Assembly: GCF_042666615.1 (NCBI RefSeq) | Contig: NZ_JBHTDD010000030.1 | Span: 12,777-76,776 of the forward strand | Source: KBS50 sp042666615 | GTDB lineage: Bacteria > Actinomycetota > Actinomycetes > Mycobacteriales > Micromonosporaceae | DNA: 64,000 nucleotides | Direction of reading: 5' to 3' | Part shown: piece after piece, positions 48,595 through 55,889 of the stretch | How positions within the stretch are numbered: the first letter of the stretch is position 1 | Layout: every line of letters starts with the position of its first letter | Notes under the pieces: model-generated | Told to the model about the DNA's origin: nothing | Seen by the model: the letters and a program-made list of their open reading frames with translations, nothing else | Databases searched by the model: none | Made by a program: the position numbers and the translations under genes

Positions 48595-49014
48595 GTGACT
48601 CACGAACCGATCGTCCTCTCAGCCGCGCTGGCCAGCTTCGACGCCCTGTGGAGCCCGCGCGTCGTCACCCGCGTCAACGACTACGACGTCCGCGTCGCCA
48701 AGGTGGCCGGCGAGCACGTCTGGCACTCCCACACCCACACCGACGAGTTCTTCCTGGTCCTCGACGGTGAACTGCACATCGCCGTACGCGACGGTGCGCC
48801 CGGCCCCGACGGCGGCCGGGCGGAACGGGTCGTCGTGCTGCCCCGTGGCGCGGTGTTCGTCGTTCCCGCCGGCATCGAGCACCGGCCGTCGGCACCGGCC
48901 GGGGCGTCGATCCTCATGTTCGAACCGGCCGGCACCTCGTCCGTCGGCGACCGCCACGATCCCGTACCGGACCACGTCGACGTCACCACCGGTCACTCGC
49001 TCACCCACCCCTGA
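48595..49014 (+). CDS. Cupin-fold protein
   Basis: A 139-residue single-domain cupin. The first motif is HVWHSHTHTDEFFLVLDGELHI (about residues 39-60), with His-x-His and Glu as metal ligands; the second motif is AVFVVPAGIEHRPSAPAGASILMF with His in GIEHRP. It probably binds a metal and a small acid; enzyme activity unknown. GTG at 48595. Divergent from the GlxA-like regulator with a 52-base spacer, so it could be a target of that regulator. Confidence 0.8.
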   Translation: MTHEPIVLSAALASFDALWSPRVVTRVNDYDVRVAKVAGEHVWHSHTHTDEFFLVLDGELHIAVRDGAPGPDGGRAERVVVLPRGAVFVVPAGIEHRPSAPAGASILMFEPAGTSSVGDRHDPVPDHVDVTTGHSLTHP

Positions 49015-49093
49015 GGTTTGCCCCATCCGCTCTGGTGGTGCGGCGGCGGCGGCACAATGTCCCGGTCGGACCGGACGAGGGACAAGGTGGCAG

Positions 49094-49483
49094 ATGGAAC
49101 AGTTCGCGGTCGTCGTCGGTGCCGGTTCCCTCCGGTCGGACGACGAGCACGCGGTCCGCTTCCCGCATCGCTGGACGCCGGAGGGCGTCACGGTCGAGAC
49201 GGATTTCACCGGCGCCCACCTGCTGCACCTGGCGGCCGCGGGCTGTGTCCTCAACGACCTCTACCGGGAGGCGACCGGGGTGGGTGTCCAGCTCGACGGC
49301 GTACGGGTGACGGCGTCCGGGGCCTTCGACACGACCACCTGGACCTCGACCGGCATCACCTACCGGGTCGAACTGGATTCGACGGCGTCCACCGAGGACC
49401 GTGCCCGGCTGCTGGACCGCGTCGACCAGGTGGCCGAGATCCCGCGGGCGATCCGGGCCGGCGCCCCGGTCCGCCGACGCTGA
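49094..49483 (+). CDS. OsmC family protein
   Basis: A 129-residue OsmC-fold protein. The helix with the redox cysteine is LLHLAAAGCVLNDLYREA (about residues 43-60); the second cysteine expected in organic hydroperoxide reductases is absent (only one Cys in the protein). So peroxidase activity is doubtful, and a detoxification or binding role remains. ATG at 49094 follows AGGTGG; the longer frame upstream overlaps the cupin gene. It follows the cupin gene by 79 bases on the same strand. Confidence 0.75.
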   Translation: MEQFAVVVGAGSLRSDDEHAVRFPHRWTPEGVTVETDFTGAHLLHLAAAGCVLNDLYREATGVGVQLDGVRVTASGAFDTTTWTSTGITYRVELDSTASTEDRARLLDRVDQVAEIPRAIRAGAPVRRR

Positions 49484-49560
49484 CCGACCCCGGTCGTCGG
49501 CGCCGCCGGGCCCGCCTCGGCGGCACGGACGGCACGCGGCCCGGCCTGGGGGCGGCACGG

Positions 49561-50157
49561 TCAGGTGGCGATCCGCAGCCCTCGACGCCACACCTGGACG
49601 CGGATGAGCACGAGGATGCTCGCGGCGACCCCGGTCCAGCCGAGAACCATCAGCCGCGGGTCCGCGGCGTGTACGCCGTAGACGCCCCAGCAGAACAGCT
49701 CGGCCAGGATGAGCAACCAGGTGCCGCGGGCGACGCCGGTCGGCTTGTCGGTGCGGTACGCCTTCCACACCGACGGCGCGACCTGAAGCACGAACGACAC
49801 GGTCAGGGCGGTCCCGAGGCCGGTGCGGCCGGCGACGGCGGCGGCCGCGACGAGCAGGCACGCCCAGCCGCCGGTGATCACGGCGGCGGAGAACGGAACA
49901 CCGCCGGAGCGCCCGAGCAGGACGGCGAGGATGCCGGCGAGGAGGGTCGCCGAGCTGGCGGGCACGACGGCGGTCCACATCTCGGAGGCGACGAAGTAGC
50001 CGATCCAGCCGGCGTTGCTGACGCTCGTCAAGGCCGCCCACGACCAGGACACCCCGGCCACGTCGCCGGTCCGCCACACGGCGACCAACTGCGGCAGGAA
50101 CTGTGGTACGGCGAAAATCGTGGCGGCGATCGGCAGCGCGTCCAGGAGCACGGTCAT
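49561..50157 (-). CDS. Double PQ-loop (SWEET-like) membrane transporter
   Basis: A 198-residue membrane protein with about seven helices and two PQ-loop units. The first unit has FAVPQFLPQLVAVWRTGDVAGVS and WSWAALTSVSNAGWIGYFV; the second SFVLQVAPSVWKAYRTDKPTGVARGTWLLILAELFCWGVYG, with Ala-Pro in place of Pro-Gln. Bacterial SemiSWEETs normally carry a single three-helix unit of about 90 residues; this gene has a 3-1-3 layout like eukaryotic SWEETs. Probable facilitator of a sugar or amino acid. ATG at 50157 (GTG one codon earlier). Divergent from an Lrp-type regulator. Confidence 0.7.
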   Translation of the reverse strand: MTVLLDALPIAATIFAVPQFLPQLVAVWRTGDVAGVSWSWAALTSVSNAGWIGYFVASEMWTAVVPASSATLLAGILAVLLGRSGGVPFSAAVITGGWACLLVAAAAVAGRTGLGTALTVSFVLQVAPSVWKAYRTDKPTGVARGTWLLILAELFCWGVYGVHAADPRLMVLGWTGVAASILVLIRVQVWRRGLRIAT

Positions 50158-50269
50158 CACCGGCCACCTTCCGTGATGGGGCGAGTCGCGATGAGAATAT
50201 GGCAGTCACGCCGATGGTTTTTGCCAACTCTTTGCCCACATCGGACTACCAGTGAAGGAATCGTGCGCC

Positions 50270-50773
50270 ATGGACGCGGTCGATCGACAGATCCTTGCTG
50301 AACTCCAGGTCGAGGGCCGGCTGACCGTCGCCGAACTCGCCGGCCGGGTCCGTCTCAGTGCCGGTCCGTGTCATCGTCGCCTGCGTGAACTGGAACGCAC
50401 CGGGGTGATCACGGGATACCGCGCCGTGATAGACCGGGACGCGGTCGGGCTGGGATTCGAGGTGCTGGTCAGCGTCACCATGGATCGCGAGGACGCGGCC
50501 ACGATCGCCGCTTTCGAGGAGGCGCTCACCACGGTCGTCGAGGTCCGGCAGGCCGAGCGCCTGTTCGGCGACCCCGACTACCTGCTCCGGGTGACCACCG
50601 CCGACCTCGCGGCCTATGCCGCGCTGCGCGACGAGAAGCTGGCCGCCCTACCCGGGGTGCAGCGACTCACCTCCACCATCGTGATGAAACGCGTCGTGAG
50701 TGACCGGCCCCTGCCGCTCACCCCGGCCACCGGTCGTGGCCCACGCACCCCGGGTGCGGGTGGGAGGAGCTGA
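50270..50773 (+). CDS. Lrp/AsnC family transcriptional regulator
   Basis: A 167-residue feast/famine regulator. HTH: AVDRQILAELQVEGRLTVAELAGRVRLSAGPCHRRLRELERTGVITGYRAVID (residues 3-55); the RAM ligand domain follows (VLVSVTMDREDAATIAAFEEAL...VRQAERLFGDPDYLLRVTTADLAAYAALRDEKLAALPGV). It would sense an amino acid. ATG at 50270 has AAGGAA ten bases upstream. Divergent from the PQ-loop transporter gene, in the same manner as Lrp regulators beside LysE exporters, so the transporter is the likely target and its substrate may be an amino acid or derivative. Confidence 0.9.
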   Translation: MDAVDRQILAELQVEGRLTVAELAGRVRLSAGPCHRRLRELERTGVITGYRAVIDRDAVGLGFEVLVSVTMDREDAATIAAFEEALTTVVEVRQAERLFGDPDYLLRVTTADLAAYAALRDEKLAALPGVQRLTSTIVMKRVVSDRPLPLTPATGRGPRTPGAGGRS

Positions 50774-50864
50774 TCGGCCGATCGCGGGGCACCGTGGGAC
50801 GTCCATCCCGCCCGCCGCCCGTGCCGGTCGACCCGGCACGAGCGGCAGGTGCGGTGAGGTCGCG

Positions 50865-51266
50865 TCACGCGACGGCGGTCCCCTCGATCTCGACGAGTTG
50901 CCCGGGGATCGCCAGCCGGGTCACCCCGAGCATCGTGGTGGCCGGAGCCACCCGGGCCGCGCCCAACCGCGACGCCAGCACACCGTAGTGCGCGAAGAGC
51001 CGATCGACGTCGGTGGTGTAGACGTTGAGCCGGACGAGGTTCGCGAGCGACATGCCGGCCTCGCCGAGGACGGCCTCCAGGTTGTCGACGCTGAGCGCCA
51101 ACTGGGCGGCCATGTCACCGTCGTGCTGGGGTTTGCCGTCGCCGTCCATGGCGGTCTGTCCGGAGCAGTACAGGGTCCGGGTGTGCCCGGAGACGACCTC
51201 GCCCTGGTTGAATCCCATCTCCACCGACCACGTCACCGGGTTGACTGCTGTTCGCTCCACTGCCAC
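50865..51266 (-). CDS. RidA family protein
   Basis: A 133-residue YjgF/YER057c/UK114 protein, an enamine/imine deaminase that clears reactive 2-aminoacrylate-type products. Marks: TLYCSGQTAMDGDGKP, GDMAAQLALSVDNLEAVLGEAGMSLANLVRLNVYTTDVD and ATTMLGVTRLAIPGQLVEIEGTAV. The Arg that binds the carboxylate in active RidA (usually in R-x-C-V) is not evident; the corresponding place reads ARVAPATTM, so it may belong to the Rid subgroups of other specificity. GTG at 51266 follows GGAG. Divergent from a WYL regulator across a palindromic site. Confidence 0.85.
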   Translation of the reverse strand: MAVERTAVNPVTWSVEMGFNQGEVVSGHTRTLYCSGQTAMDGDGKPQHDGDMAAQLALSVDNLEAVLGEAGMSLANLVRLNVYTTDVDRLFAHYGVLASRLGAARVAPATTMLGVTRLAIPGQLVEIEGTAVA

Positions 51267-51345
51267 ATCCGCTCCATTCGAATCGGGAGTGCGTACGCCC
51301 GGTAGGCACCGCTCGGGCGTCGCACTGACAGCCTCCCAACGAATC

Positions 51346-51362
51346 ACGACATCCTGTGTCGT
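51346..51362. promoter_or_regulatory. Palindrome before WYL regulator gene
   Basis: ACGACA-TCCTG-TGTCGT lies 22 bases before the WYL gene start and 80 bases before the divergent RidA start. It is a likely operator of the WYL protein for both promoters. Confidence 0.65.
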
Positions 51363-51384
51363 GTATTCCGGTAGCGTCGTCGCC

Positions 51385-52380
51385 ATGCGTGCCGACCGGT
51401 TGGTCTCGCTGGTCCTGCTGCTGCGCCAGCGCGGTCGGTTGTCCGCGGCGACGCTGGCCCGCGAGTTGGAGGTGTCCACCCGCACCGTGCTGCGCGACAT
51501 CGAGGCGCTGTCCGCCGCCGGGGTCCCGGTGTACGCCGAACGCGGTCGGCACGGCGGTTTCGCGTTGTTGCCCGGTTTCCAGACCGAACTCACCGGGCTG
51601 ACCCACGACGAGGCGCTCGCCCTGCTGGTCGCCGGCTCACGGCGCGGGGCGCGGGCGTTCGGTCTCGGCTCGGCGCTCGCCTCGGCCATGCTCAAAGTCG
51701 TCGACGCGCTGCCCGAGGGCTATCGGGACACCGCTGCCGGCGCTGTCGAGCGACTGCTCATCGACCCGGAGACCGACCTGTTGTCACGCCGGCTGGTCGC
51801 CGACGAAGTTCCCGACGACGTGCTGGCCGAGGTTCGCCGCGCGGTGTTCGCCGGGCACAAGGTCCGCATCCACTACGCGGCCGTGGACCGCCCCCCGACA
51901 TGGCGCACGGTGGACCCCATCGGCCTGGTCACCGTCCGTGAGCAGGGCTACCTGCTGGCCACCAGGTCTGGCGCAGACCGCACCTACCGGCTGTCCCGCA
52001 TCCTGGCCGCCGAGGAACTGCCCGAACCCGCGCAGCGACCGGAGCGCGTCGATCTGGACCGGACCTGGCGAGAACGCAGTGCCCGGTTCCGCACCGGCGG
52101 CGACCACGTCACCGTGGCGGCGCGGGTCACCCCCACCCGCCGGGACGACCTGGTGGGCACCGCGGTGGCGGTCCGCGCCGAGGAACCCGAGCCGGACGGC
52201 TGGCTGCGGCTGGAGGTCATGTTCCAGGATCTCCGGCACGCCACCTGGGCGATGTGGCAGCTCGGCACCGACGCGGAAGTCCTGGCACCGCCATCGTTGC
52301 GGACCTCCCTGCGCGACCGCGCCCTCGCGATCGCCACCCGCTACGCAGACTCTCCTCCTGAAGCGCCCACGGCCTGCTAG
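51385..52380 (+). CDS. WYL-domain transcriptional regulator (YafY type)
   Basis: A 331-residue regulator: N-terminal winged HTH (RADRLVSLVLLLRQRGRLSAATLARELEVSTRTVLRDIEALSAAGVPVYAERGRHGGFALLPG, residues 2-63), WYL domain about 135-225 (KVRIHYAAVDRPPTWRTVDPIGLVTVREQGYLLATRSG...RTYRLSRILAAE) and a C-terminal WCX extension. The WYL tripeptide is not kept literally (GYLLAT). WYL proteins bind nucleic-acid or nucleotide ligands in several systems, including defence operons. ATG at 51385. Divergent from the RidA gene, convergent with a VOC gene across a long hairpin. Confidence 0.9.
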   Translation: MRADRLVSLVLLLRQRGRLSAATLARELEVSTRTVLRDIEALSAAGVPVYAERGRHGGFALLPGFQTELTGLTHDEALALLVAGSRRGARAFGLGSALASAMLKVVDALPEGYRDTAAGAVERLLIDPETDLLSRRLVADEVPDDVLAEVRRAVFAGHKVRIHYAAVDRPPTWRTVDPIGLVTVREQGYLLATRSGADRTYRLSRILAAEELPEPAQRPERVDLDRTWRERSARFRTGGDHVTVAARVTPTRRDDLVGTAVAVRAEEPEPDGWLRLEVMFQDLRHATWAMWQLGTDAEVLAPPSLRTSLRDRALAIATRYADSPPEAPTAC

Positions 52381-52473
52381 CGCAGCGCCGACGCGGCGCT
52401 CGGGCAGCAAGGACCGACCAGCGGACCGGGTACGCCGGCTGACCGGGTGACCCTCGATTGATCCGCGCCGGGT

Positions 52474-52539
52474 CCGGGGCCCCGAGGACCGAGCGGGGCG
52501 CCACCGCCCAACACTCGCCCGGTCCGATCGGGGCCCCGG
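52474..52539. terminator. Bidirectional stem-loop between WYL and VOC genes
   Basis: Left arm 52474-52491 (CCGGGGCCCCGAGGACCG) pairs with 52520-52539 apart from a two-base bulge, with a 28-base loop. It sits between convergent genes and would end both transcripts. Confidence 0.7.
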
Positions 52540-52558
52540 CTGCAACGCGCGGTCCGCG

Positions 52559-52945
52559 TCAGGCGGCCTGCGCGATCTGGATCAGGTTGCCGCAGGTGTC
52601 GTCGAAGACCGCCGTGGTGACGGTGCCCATCGCGGTGGGTTCCTGGGTGAACCGGACGCCGAGACCGCGGAGTCGTTCGAATTCCGCGTGGACGTCGTCC
52701 ACCGCGAAGGACGTGGCGGCGATGCCGTCGTTGACAAGCGCTTCCTTCCACGGCTTCGCCGCGGGGTGAGCGTCCGGTTCGAGCAGCAGTTCGCAGCCGT
52801 CCGGGTCCTGCGGGGAGACGACGGTGAGCCAGCGCGCCTCGCCGAGCGGAATCTCGGTCTTCTTCACGAAGCCCAGCACCTCGGTGTAGAAGCGCAGCGC
52901 CTCGTCCTGGTTGTGGACAAGAACACTTGTGACGTGGATACGCAT
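52559..52945 (-). CDS. VOC family protein (glyoxalase superfamily)
   Basis: A 128-residue protein with the vicinal-oxygen-chelate fold: RIHVTSVLVHNQDEALRFYTEVLGF (His in the first strand), WLTVVSPQDPDGCELLLEP (Glu in the fourth strand) and a second module FAVDDVHAEFERLRGLGVRFTQEP...AVFDDTCGNLIQIAQ. The pattern H/E then D/Q resembles the group of lactoylglutathione-lyase-like proteins whose genes follow ArsR repressors. ATG at 52945 shares one base with the stop of the ArsR gene and has AAGGAG before it. It probably deals with a toxic or signalling small molecule sensed by that regulator. Confidence 0.85.
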   Translation of the reverse strand: MRIHVTSVLVHNQDEALRFYTEVLGFVKKTEIPLGEARWLTVVSPQDPDGCELLLEPDAHPAAKPWKEALVNDGIAATSFAVDDVHAEFERLRGLGVRFTQEPTAMGTVTTAVFDDTCGNLIQIAQAA

Positions 52946-53268
52946 CAATTCTCCTTTGTCGTGCGGTTGCGCCATCGATCGGTGAGGCGCTCCAGCGGTC
53001 CGGTGTCGATGTGGTGGAACTTGTAGCGACCTTCGCGGCGACTGACGACCAGACCCGCCCCGATCAGCACCTCCAGATGCTGGGAGATCGCCTGCCGGGA
53101 CGAGCCGAGCTGGTACTTCATGGTCAGTCGCGCACAGATCTCGAACAGCGTCTGGCCGTCGCGCTCCGCCAACTCGTCGAGGATCCTTCGACGGGTCGGG
53201 TCGGCCAGCGCCTTGAAGACGTCGCCCTCCCGGGCGGCGTCGCGGCCGGATTCCCCGTGATCACCCAT
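52945..53268 (-). CDS. ArsR-type winged-helix repressor
   Basis: A 107-residue HTH_20 protein: EGDVFKALADPTRRRILDELAERDGQTLFEICARL, SRQAISQHLEVLIGAGLVVSRREGRYKFHHIDTGPLERLTDRW. No metal-binding Cys motif of classical ArsR is present, so it senses something else. ATG at 53268 has no ribosome site and TATTAT stands eight bases before it, which suggests a leaderless transcript. A perfect 11-bp inverted repeat (53277-53302) overlaps this promoter, so the gene probably represses itself and the VOC gene downstream. Confidence 0.88.
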   Translation of the reverse strand: MGDHGESGRDAAREGDVFKALADPTRRRILDELAERDGQTLFEICARLTMKYQLGSSRQAISQHLEVLIGAGLVVSRREGRYKFHHIDTGPLERLTDRWRNRTTKEN

Positions 53269-53276
53269 GGCTCGAT

Positions 53277-53302
53277 AATAGGCAAGTAACCACTTGCCTA
53301 TT
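53277..53302. promoter_or_regulatory. Perfect ArsR-type operator
   Basis: AATAGGCAAGT (53277-53287) and ACTTGCCTATT (53292-53302) are exact complements around AACC. The site overlaps the putative -10 element of the ArsR-VOC operon and is markedly AT-rich for this genome. Confidence 0.85.
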
Positions 53303-53335
53303 AAGGGGTCGGCGCCGCCCAGCCGGCCGGACGGG

Positions 53336-54010
53336 TCAGCCGGACCGGCGCGTGGCGGCGAGATCCACCGCCCTGCTCGCCCAGCGGGTGAGCAGGGCGG
53401 CGTCGTGGCTGACGAGCAGGACACCGGCGTTCGATCCGCGCTGATACTCGCTGATCACCGCGGCGAGGTGGGCCTGCGTGGACGCGTCGAGCATCGCCGT
53501 GGCCTCGTCACAGAGCAGGTATGCCGGACGGTGCGCGAGTGCGCGGGCCAGACAGGCGCGCTGCAACTGCCCGTCGCTGACCGCGTGCGGTCGCCGCGTA
53601 CGCAGGTCCGTGGTGAGGCCCACCAGGTCGGCCAGCTCCGCCGCCCGGACCCGCGCCTGCTCCGCCGCGGTGCCGGTCGCCCGCAGCGGTTCGGCGATGA
53701 TGTCGGCCAGGGTGAGCCGGGGATCCGTGGCGGCGCGCGGGCTCTGGAAGAGAATCGCCACCCGGGTACGCACGGCGGCCGGCAGCCGGTGCCGGACCCC
53801 GTCGACGGGCTGGCCGTCGAGGGTGACGTACCCGGTGTCGGGCGGGTGCAGCAGCGCGAGGACCCGGGCGAGCGTCGACTTCCCGCTGCCTGACGGTCCA
53901 CGCAGCCCGACCGTCTCGCCGGGCGCGATGTCCAGGTCGACCCGGTCGAGGACCCGCTGGCCGCCGAAGTCGACGCTCACCCCGTGGGCGGCGAGCCCGC
54001 CGCCGGTCAC
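53336..54010 (-). CDS. Peptide-type ABC transporter ATPase (DppF-like)
   Basis: A 224-residue ATPase, last gene of a five-gene importer operon. Walker A GPSGSGKSTLARVLALL; signature VSDGQLQRACLARAL, in which the usual LSGGQ is changed to VSDGQ; Walker B YLLCDEATAMLDAS; switch His in LLVSHDAALL. It is shorter than typical DppF/OppF because the C-terminal oligopeptide region (about 80 residues with the Cys-rich motif) is absent. GTG at 54010 overlaps the upstream ATPase gene by four bases. Confidence 0.85.
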   Translation of the reverse strand: MTGGGLAAHGVSVDFGGQRVLDRVDLDIAPGETVGLRGPSGSGKSTLARVLALLHPPDTGYVTLDGQPVDGVRHRLPAAVRTRVAILFQSPRAATDPRLTLADIIAEPLRATGTAAEQARVRAAELADLVGLTTDLRTRRPHAVSDGQLQRACLARALAHRPAYLLCDEATAMLDASTQAHLAAVISEYQRGSNAGVLLVSHDAALLTRWASRAVDLAATRRSG

Positions 54011-55023
54011 GGGCGCACTCCCAGGCGGTGGTGGCAGGCGACCCGGCCCCGGCCGACGTCGACGAGGGCGGGTGTGGTGCCGCAGGTGTCGGTGGCGCGG
54101 TGGCAGCGGGGTGCGAAGGCACAGCCGGCGGGCAGATCGGTGAGCATCGGCGGATGTCCCGGGACGGGCCGGAAGGCCCGGTCGGGCAGCGCGTCCAGCA
54201 GACCTGCACTGTACGGGTGGACGGGCGTGTCGAACAGGTCGGCGGCGGGCCGGTGCTCGACGACCCGGCTGGCGTACATGACGGCGATGGTGTCGGCAAC
54301 CCGGCGGGCGGCCGCCAGATCGTGGGTGATCAGCAGCACCGCCGAACCGGCGTCACAGCGGCGACGCAGCAGATCGAGGGTGTGGTCGACAAGGGGCCGG
54401 TCCAGACCGGTGGTCGGCTCGTCGGCCAGCAACAGCACGGGATCGGGAGCCAACGCGAGGGCGGTGGCCAGGCGCTGGGCCATTCCACCGGACAGCTCGT
54501 GCGGATAGCGGTCGAGGTCGGCGGGGTCCAGCCCGACGTCGACGGCGATCCGCACCGCGGCGGCCGGCGCCTCGCGGCGGGAATGGCCGTGCGCGCGCAG
54601 GGTCTCCTCCAGCAACCGCCGGCCGGTACGCACCGGGTTAAGCGCGGTGGCGGGGCTCTGCGGCACGAGCCCGACGCAACGGCCGCGCACCGCACGGGCG
54701 AGCCGGCGCTCGCCGCAGCTGACCAGGTCGATCTGCTCGCCGGCGGGTGGGCGCAGCCGGGCCCGGCCGGTGACGGCGGCGTTGCCGGGCAGCAGGCCGA
54801 GCAGGGCGTGCGCGAGCACGGACTTGCCGCACCCCGATTCGCCGACCACGGCGAGGAGTTCCCCGGGACGCAGGCTGAGGCTCAGGTCGGTGACGGCGTG
54901 CACGGTCGCGTCGGGAAGCCGGAACCGCACGGTCAGCCCGTCGACGTCCAGCAGGGCCGGCCGCCCACCGCCGGGCGGGTGGGCGGACGTCACGCCGGAC
55001 GCGGCCGGCGACGTCGCGGTCAC
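54007..55023 (-). CDS. Peptide-type ABC transporter ATPase (DppD-like)
   Basis: A 338-residue ATPase. Walker A GESGCGKSVLAHALLGLL; signature LSGGMAQRLATALALA; Walker B VLLLADEPTTGLDRP; switch LLITHDLAAARRVAD. The C-terminal oligopeptide/dipeptide region is present: HPYSAGLLDALPDR, GCAFAPRCHRATDTCGTTPALV, with the three cysteines that can hold an iron-sulfur cluster in this family. GTG at 55023 overlaps the permease stop by four bases (GTGA). Confidence 0.9.
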   Translation of the reverse strand: MTATSPAASGVTSAHPPGGGRPALLDVDGLTVRFRLPDATVHAVTDLSLSLRPGELLAVVGESGCGKSVLAHALLGLLPGNAAVTGRARLRPPAGEQIDLVSCGERRLARAVRGRCVGLVPQSPATALNPVRTGRRLLEETLRAHGHSRREAPAAAVRIAVDVGLDPADLDRYPHELSGGMAQRLATALALAPDPVLLLADEPTTGLDRPLVDHTLDLLRRRCDAGSAVLLITHDLAAARRVADTIAVMYASRVVEHRPAADLFDTPVHPYSAGLLDALPDRAFRPVPGHPPMLTDLPAGCAFAPRCHRATDTCGTTPALVDVGRGRVACHHRLGVRP

Positions 55024-55889
55024 AGTCGCACCTCCGCCCGCACCCGGGGATCGAGGCGGTCCCGCCACCGGCCGGTGAGGGCGGCCAACGCGAGGGTGAC
55101 CGCCACGAGCACGAGGCCGGGAACGATGCTGGCCCACCAGGCGCCGGTGAGCAGCGACCGCTGCCCGTCATTGATCATGTTGCCGATCGAGGCCAGGTGC
55201 GGCGGCAGCCCGAGGCCGAGGAAGGACAGGGCGGTCTCGTGCCACACGGCGTGCGGGATCATCAGCGTGGTGGCCAACGCCAGCCGGGGCAGCACGTGCG
55301 GCAACAGGTGCCGCGTCACCACCCGGGTCCGGGACGCCCCGCCGGAGACCGCGGCGTCGATGAACGGCCGGGTCCGCAGGCTGAGCAGTTCCGAGCGGAC
55401 GATGCGCGCCGTGGAAAGCCAGTGGGTCAGCCCGATGGACAGGATCACCGCGCCGAGGCCGGGCCGCAGCATCGCCACGATGAAGATGCCCAGCAGCAGG
55501 TGCGGCAGCGCCGCGATGGTGTCGACGACCCGCATCAGGGTCCGGTCGACCCGGCCGCCGACGGTGCCGGCGACCGCACCGACCAGGCCACCGATGACGG
55601 TGGCCACCCCGGCGGCGACCACGCCGACGAGCAGCGACACCCGCAGGCCGTAGAGGCTGCGGTGGGCGACGTCGCGGCCCAGGTCGTCGGTGCCGGCCGG
55701 ATGGTCCCAGGAGGGGGCCAGCCGGGTCTGGGCCAGGTCCACCGCGCTCTGGTCCAGCGGCCACACGATGGGGGCGACCAGGCTGGCGCTGACCGCGCCG
55801 ACCAGCACCAGCACGGTGACGGTGAAGCCGACGCCACGGGCGCGCGGTGTCGACAAGCGCCGTCGGACGGGCAGGGCGAGATCAGTCAT
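55020..55889 (-). CDS. Peptide-type ABC transporter permease (DppC-like)
   Basis: A 289-residue membrane subunit with six helices. After a short cytoplasmic arm the sequence has LAPSWDHPAGTDDLGRDVAHRSLYGLRVSLLVG, a landmark of DppC/OppC/NikC proteins, and the docking loop FIDAAVSGGASRTRVVTRHLLPHVLP. ATG at 55889 overlaps the end of the DppB-like gene by eight bases. Confidence 0.9.
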   Translation of the reverse strand: MTDLALPVRRRLSTPRARGVGFTVTVLVLVGAVSASLVAPIVWPLDQSAVDLAQTRLAPSWDHPAGTDDLGRDVAHRSLYGLRVSLLVGVVAAGVATVIGGLVGAVAGTVGGRVDRTLMRVVDTIAALPHLLLGIFIVAMLRPGLGAVILSIGLTHWLSTARIVRSELLSLRTRPFIDAAVSGGASRTRVVTRHLLPHVLPRLALATTLMIPHAVWHETALSFLGLGLPPHLASIGNMINDGQRSLLTGAWWASIVPGLVLVAVTLALAALTGRWRDRLDPRVRAEVRL

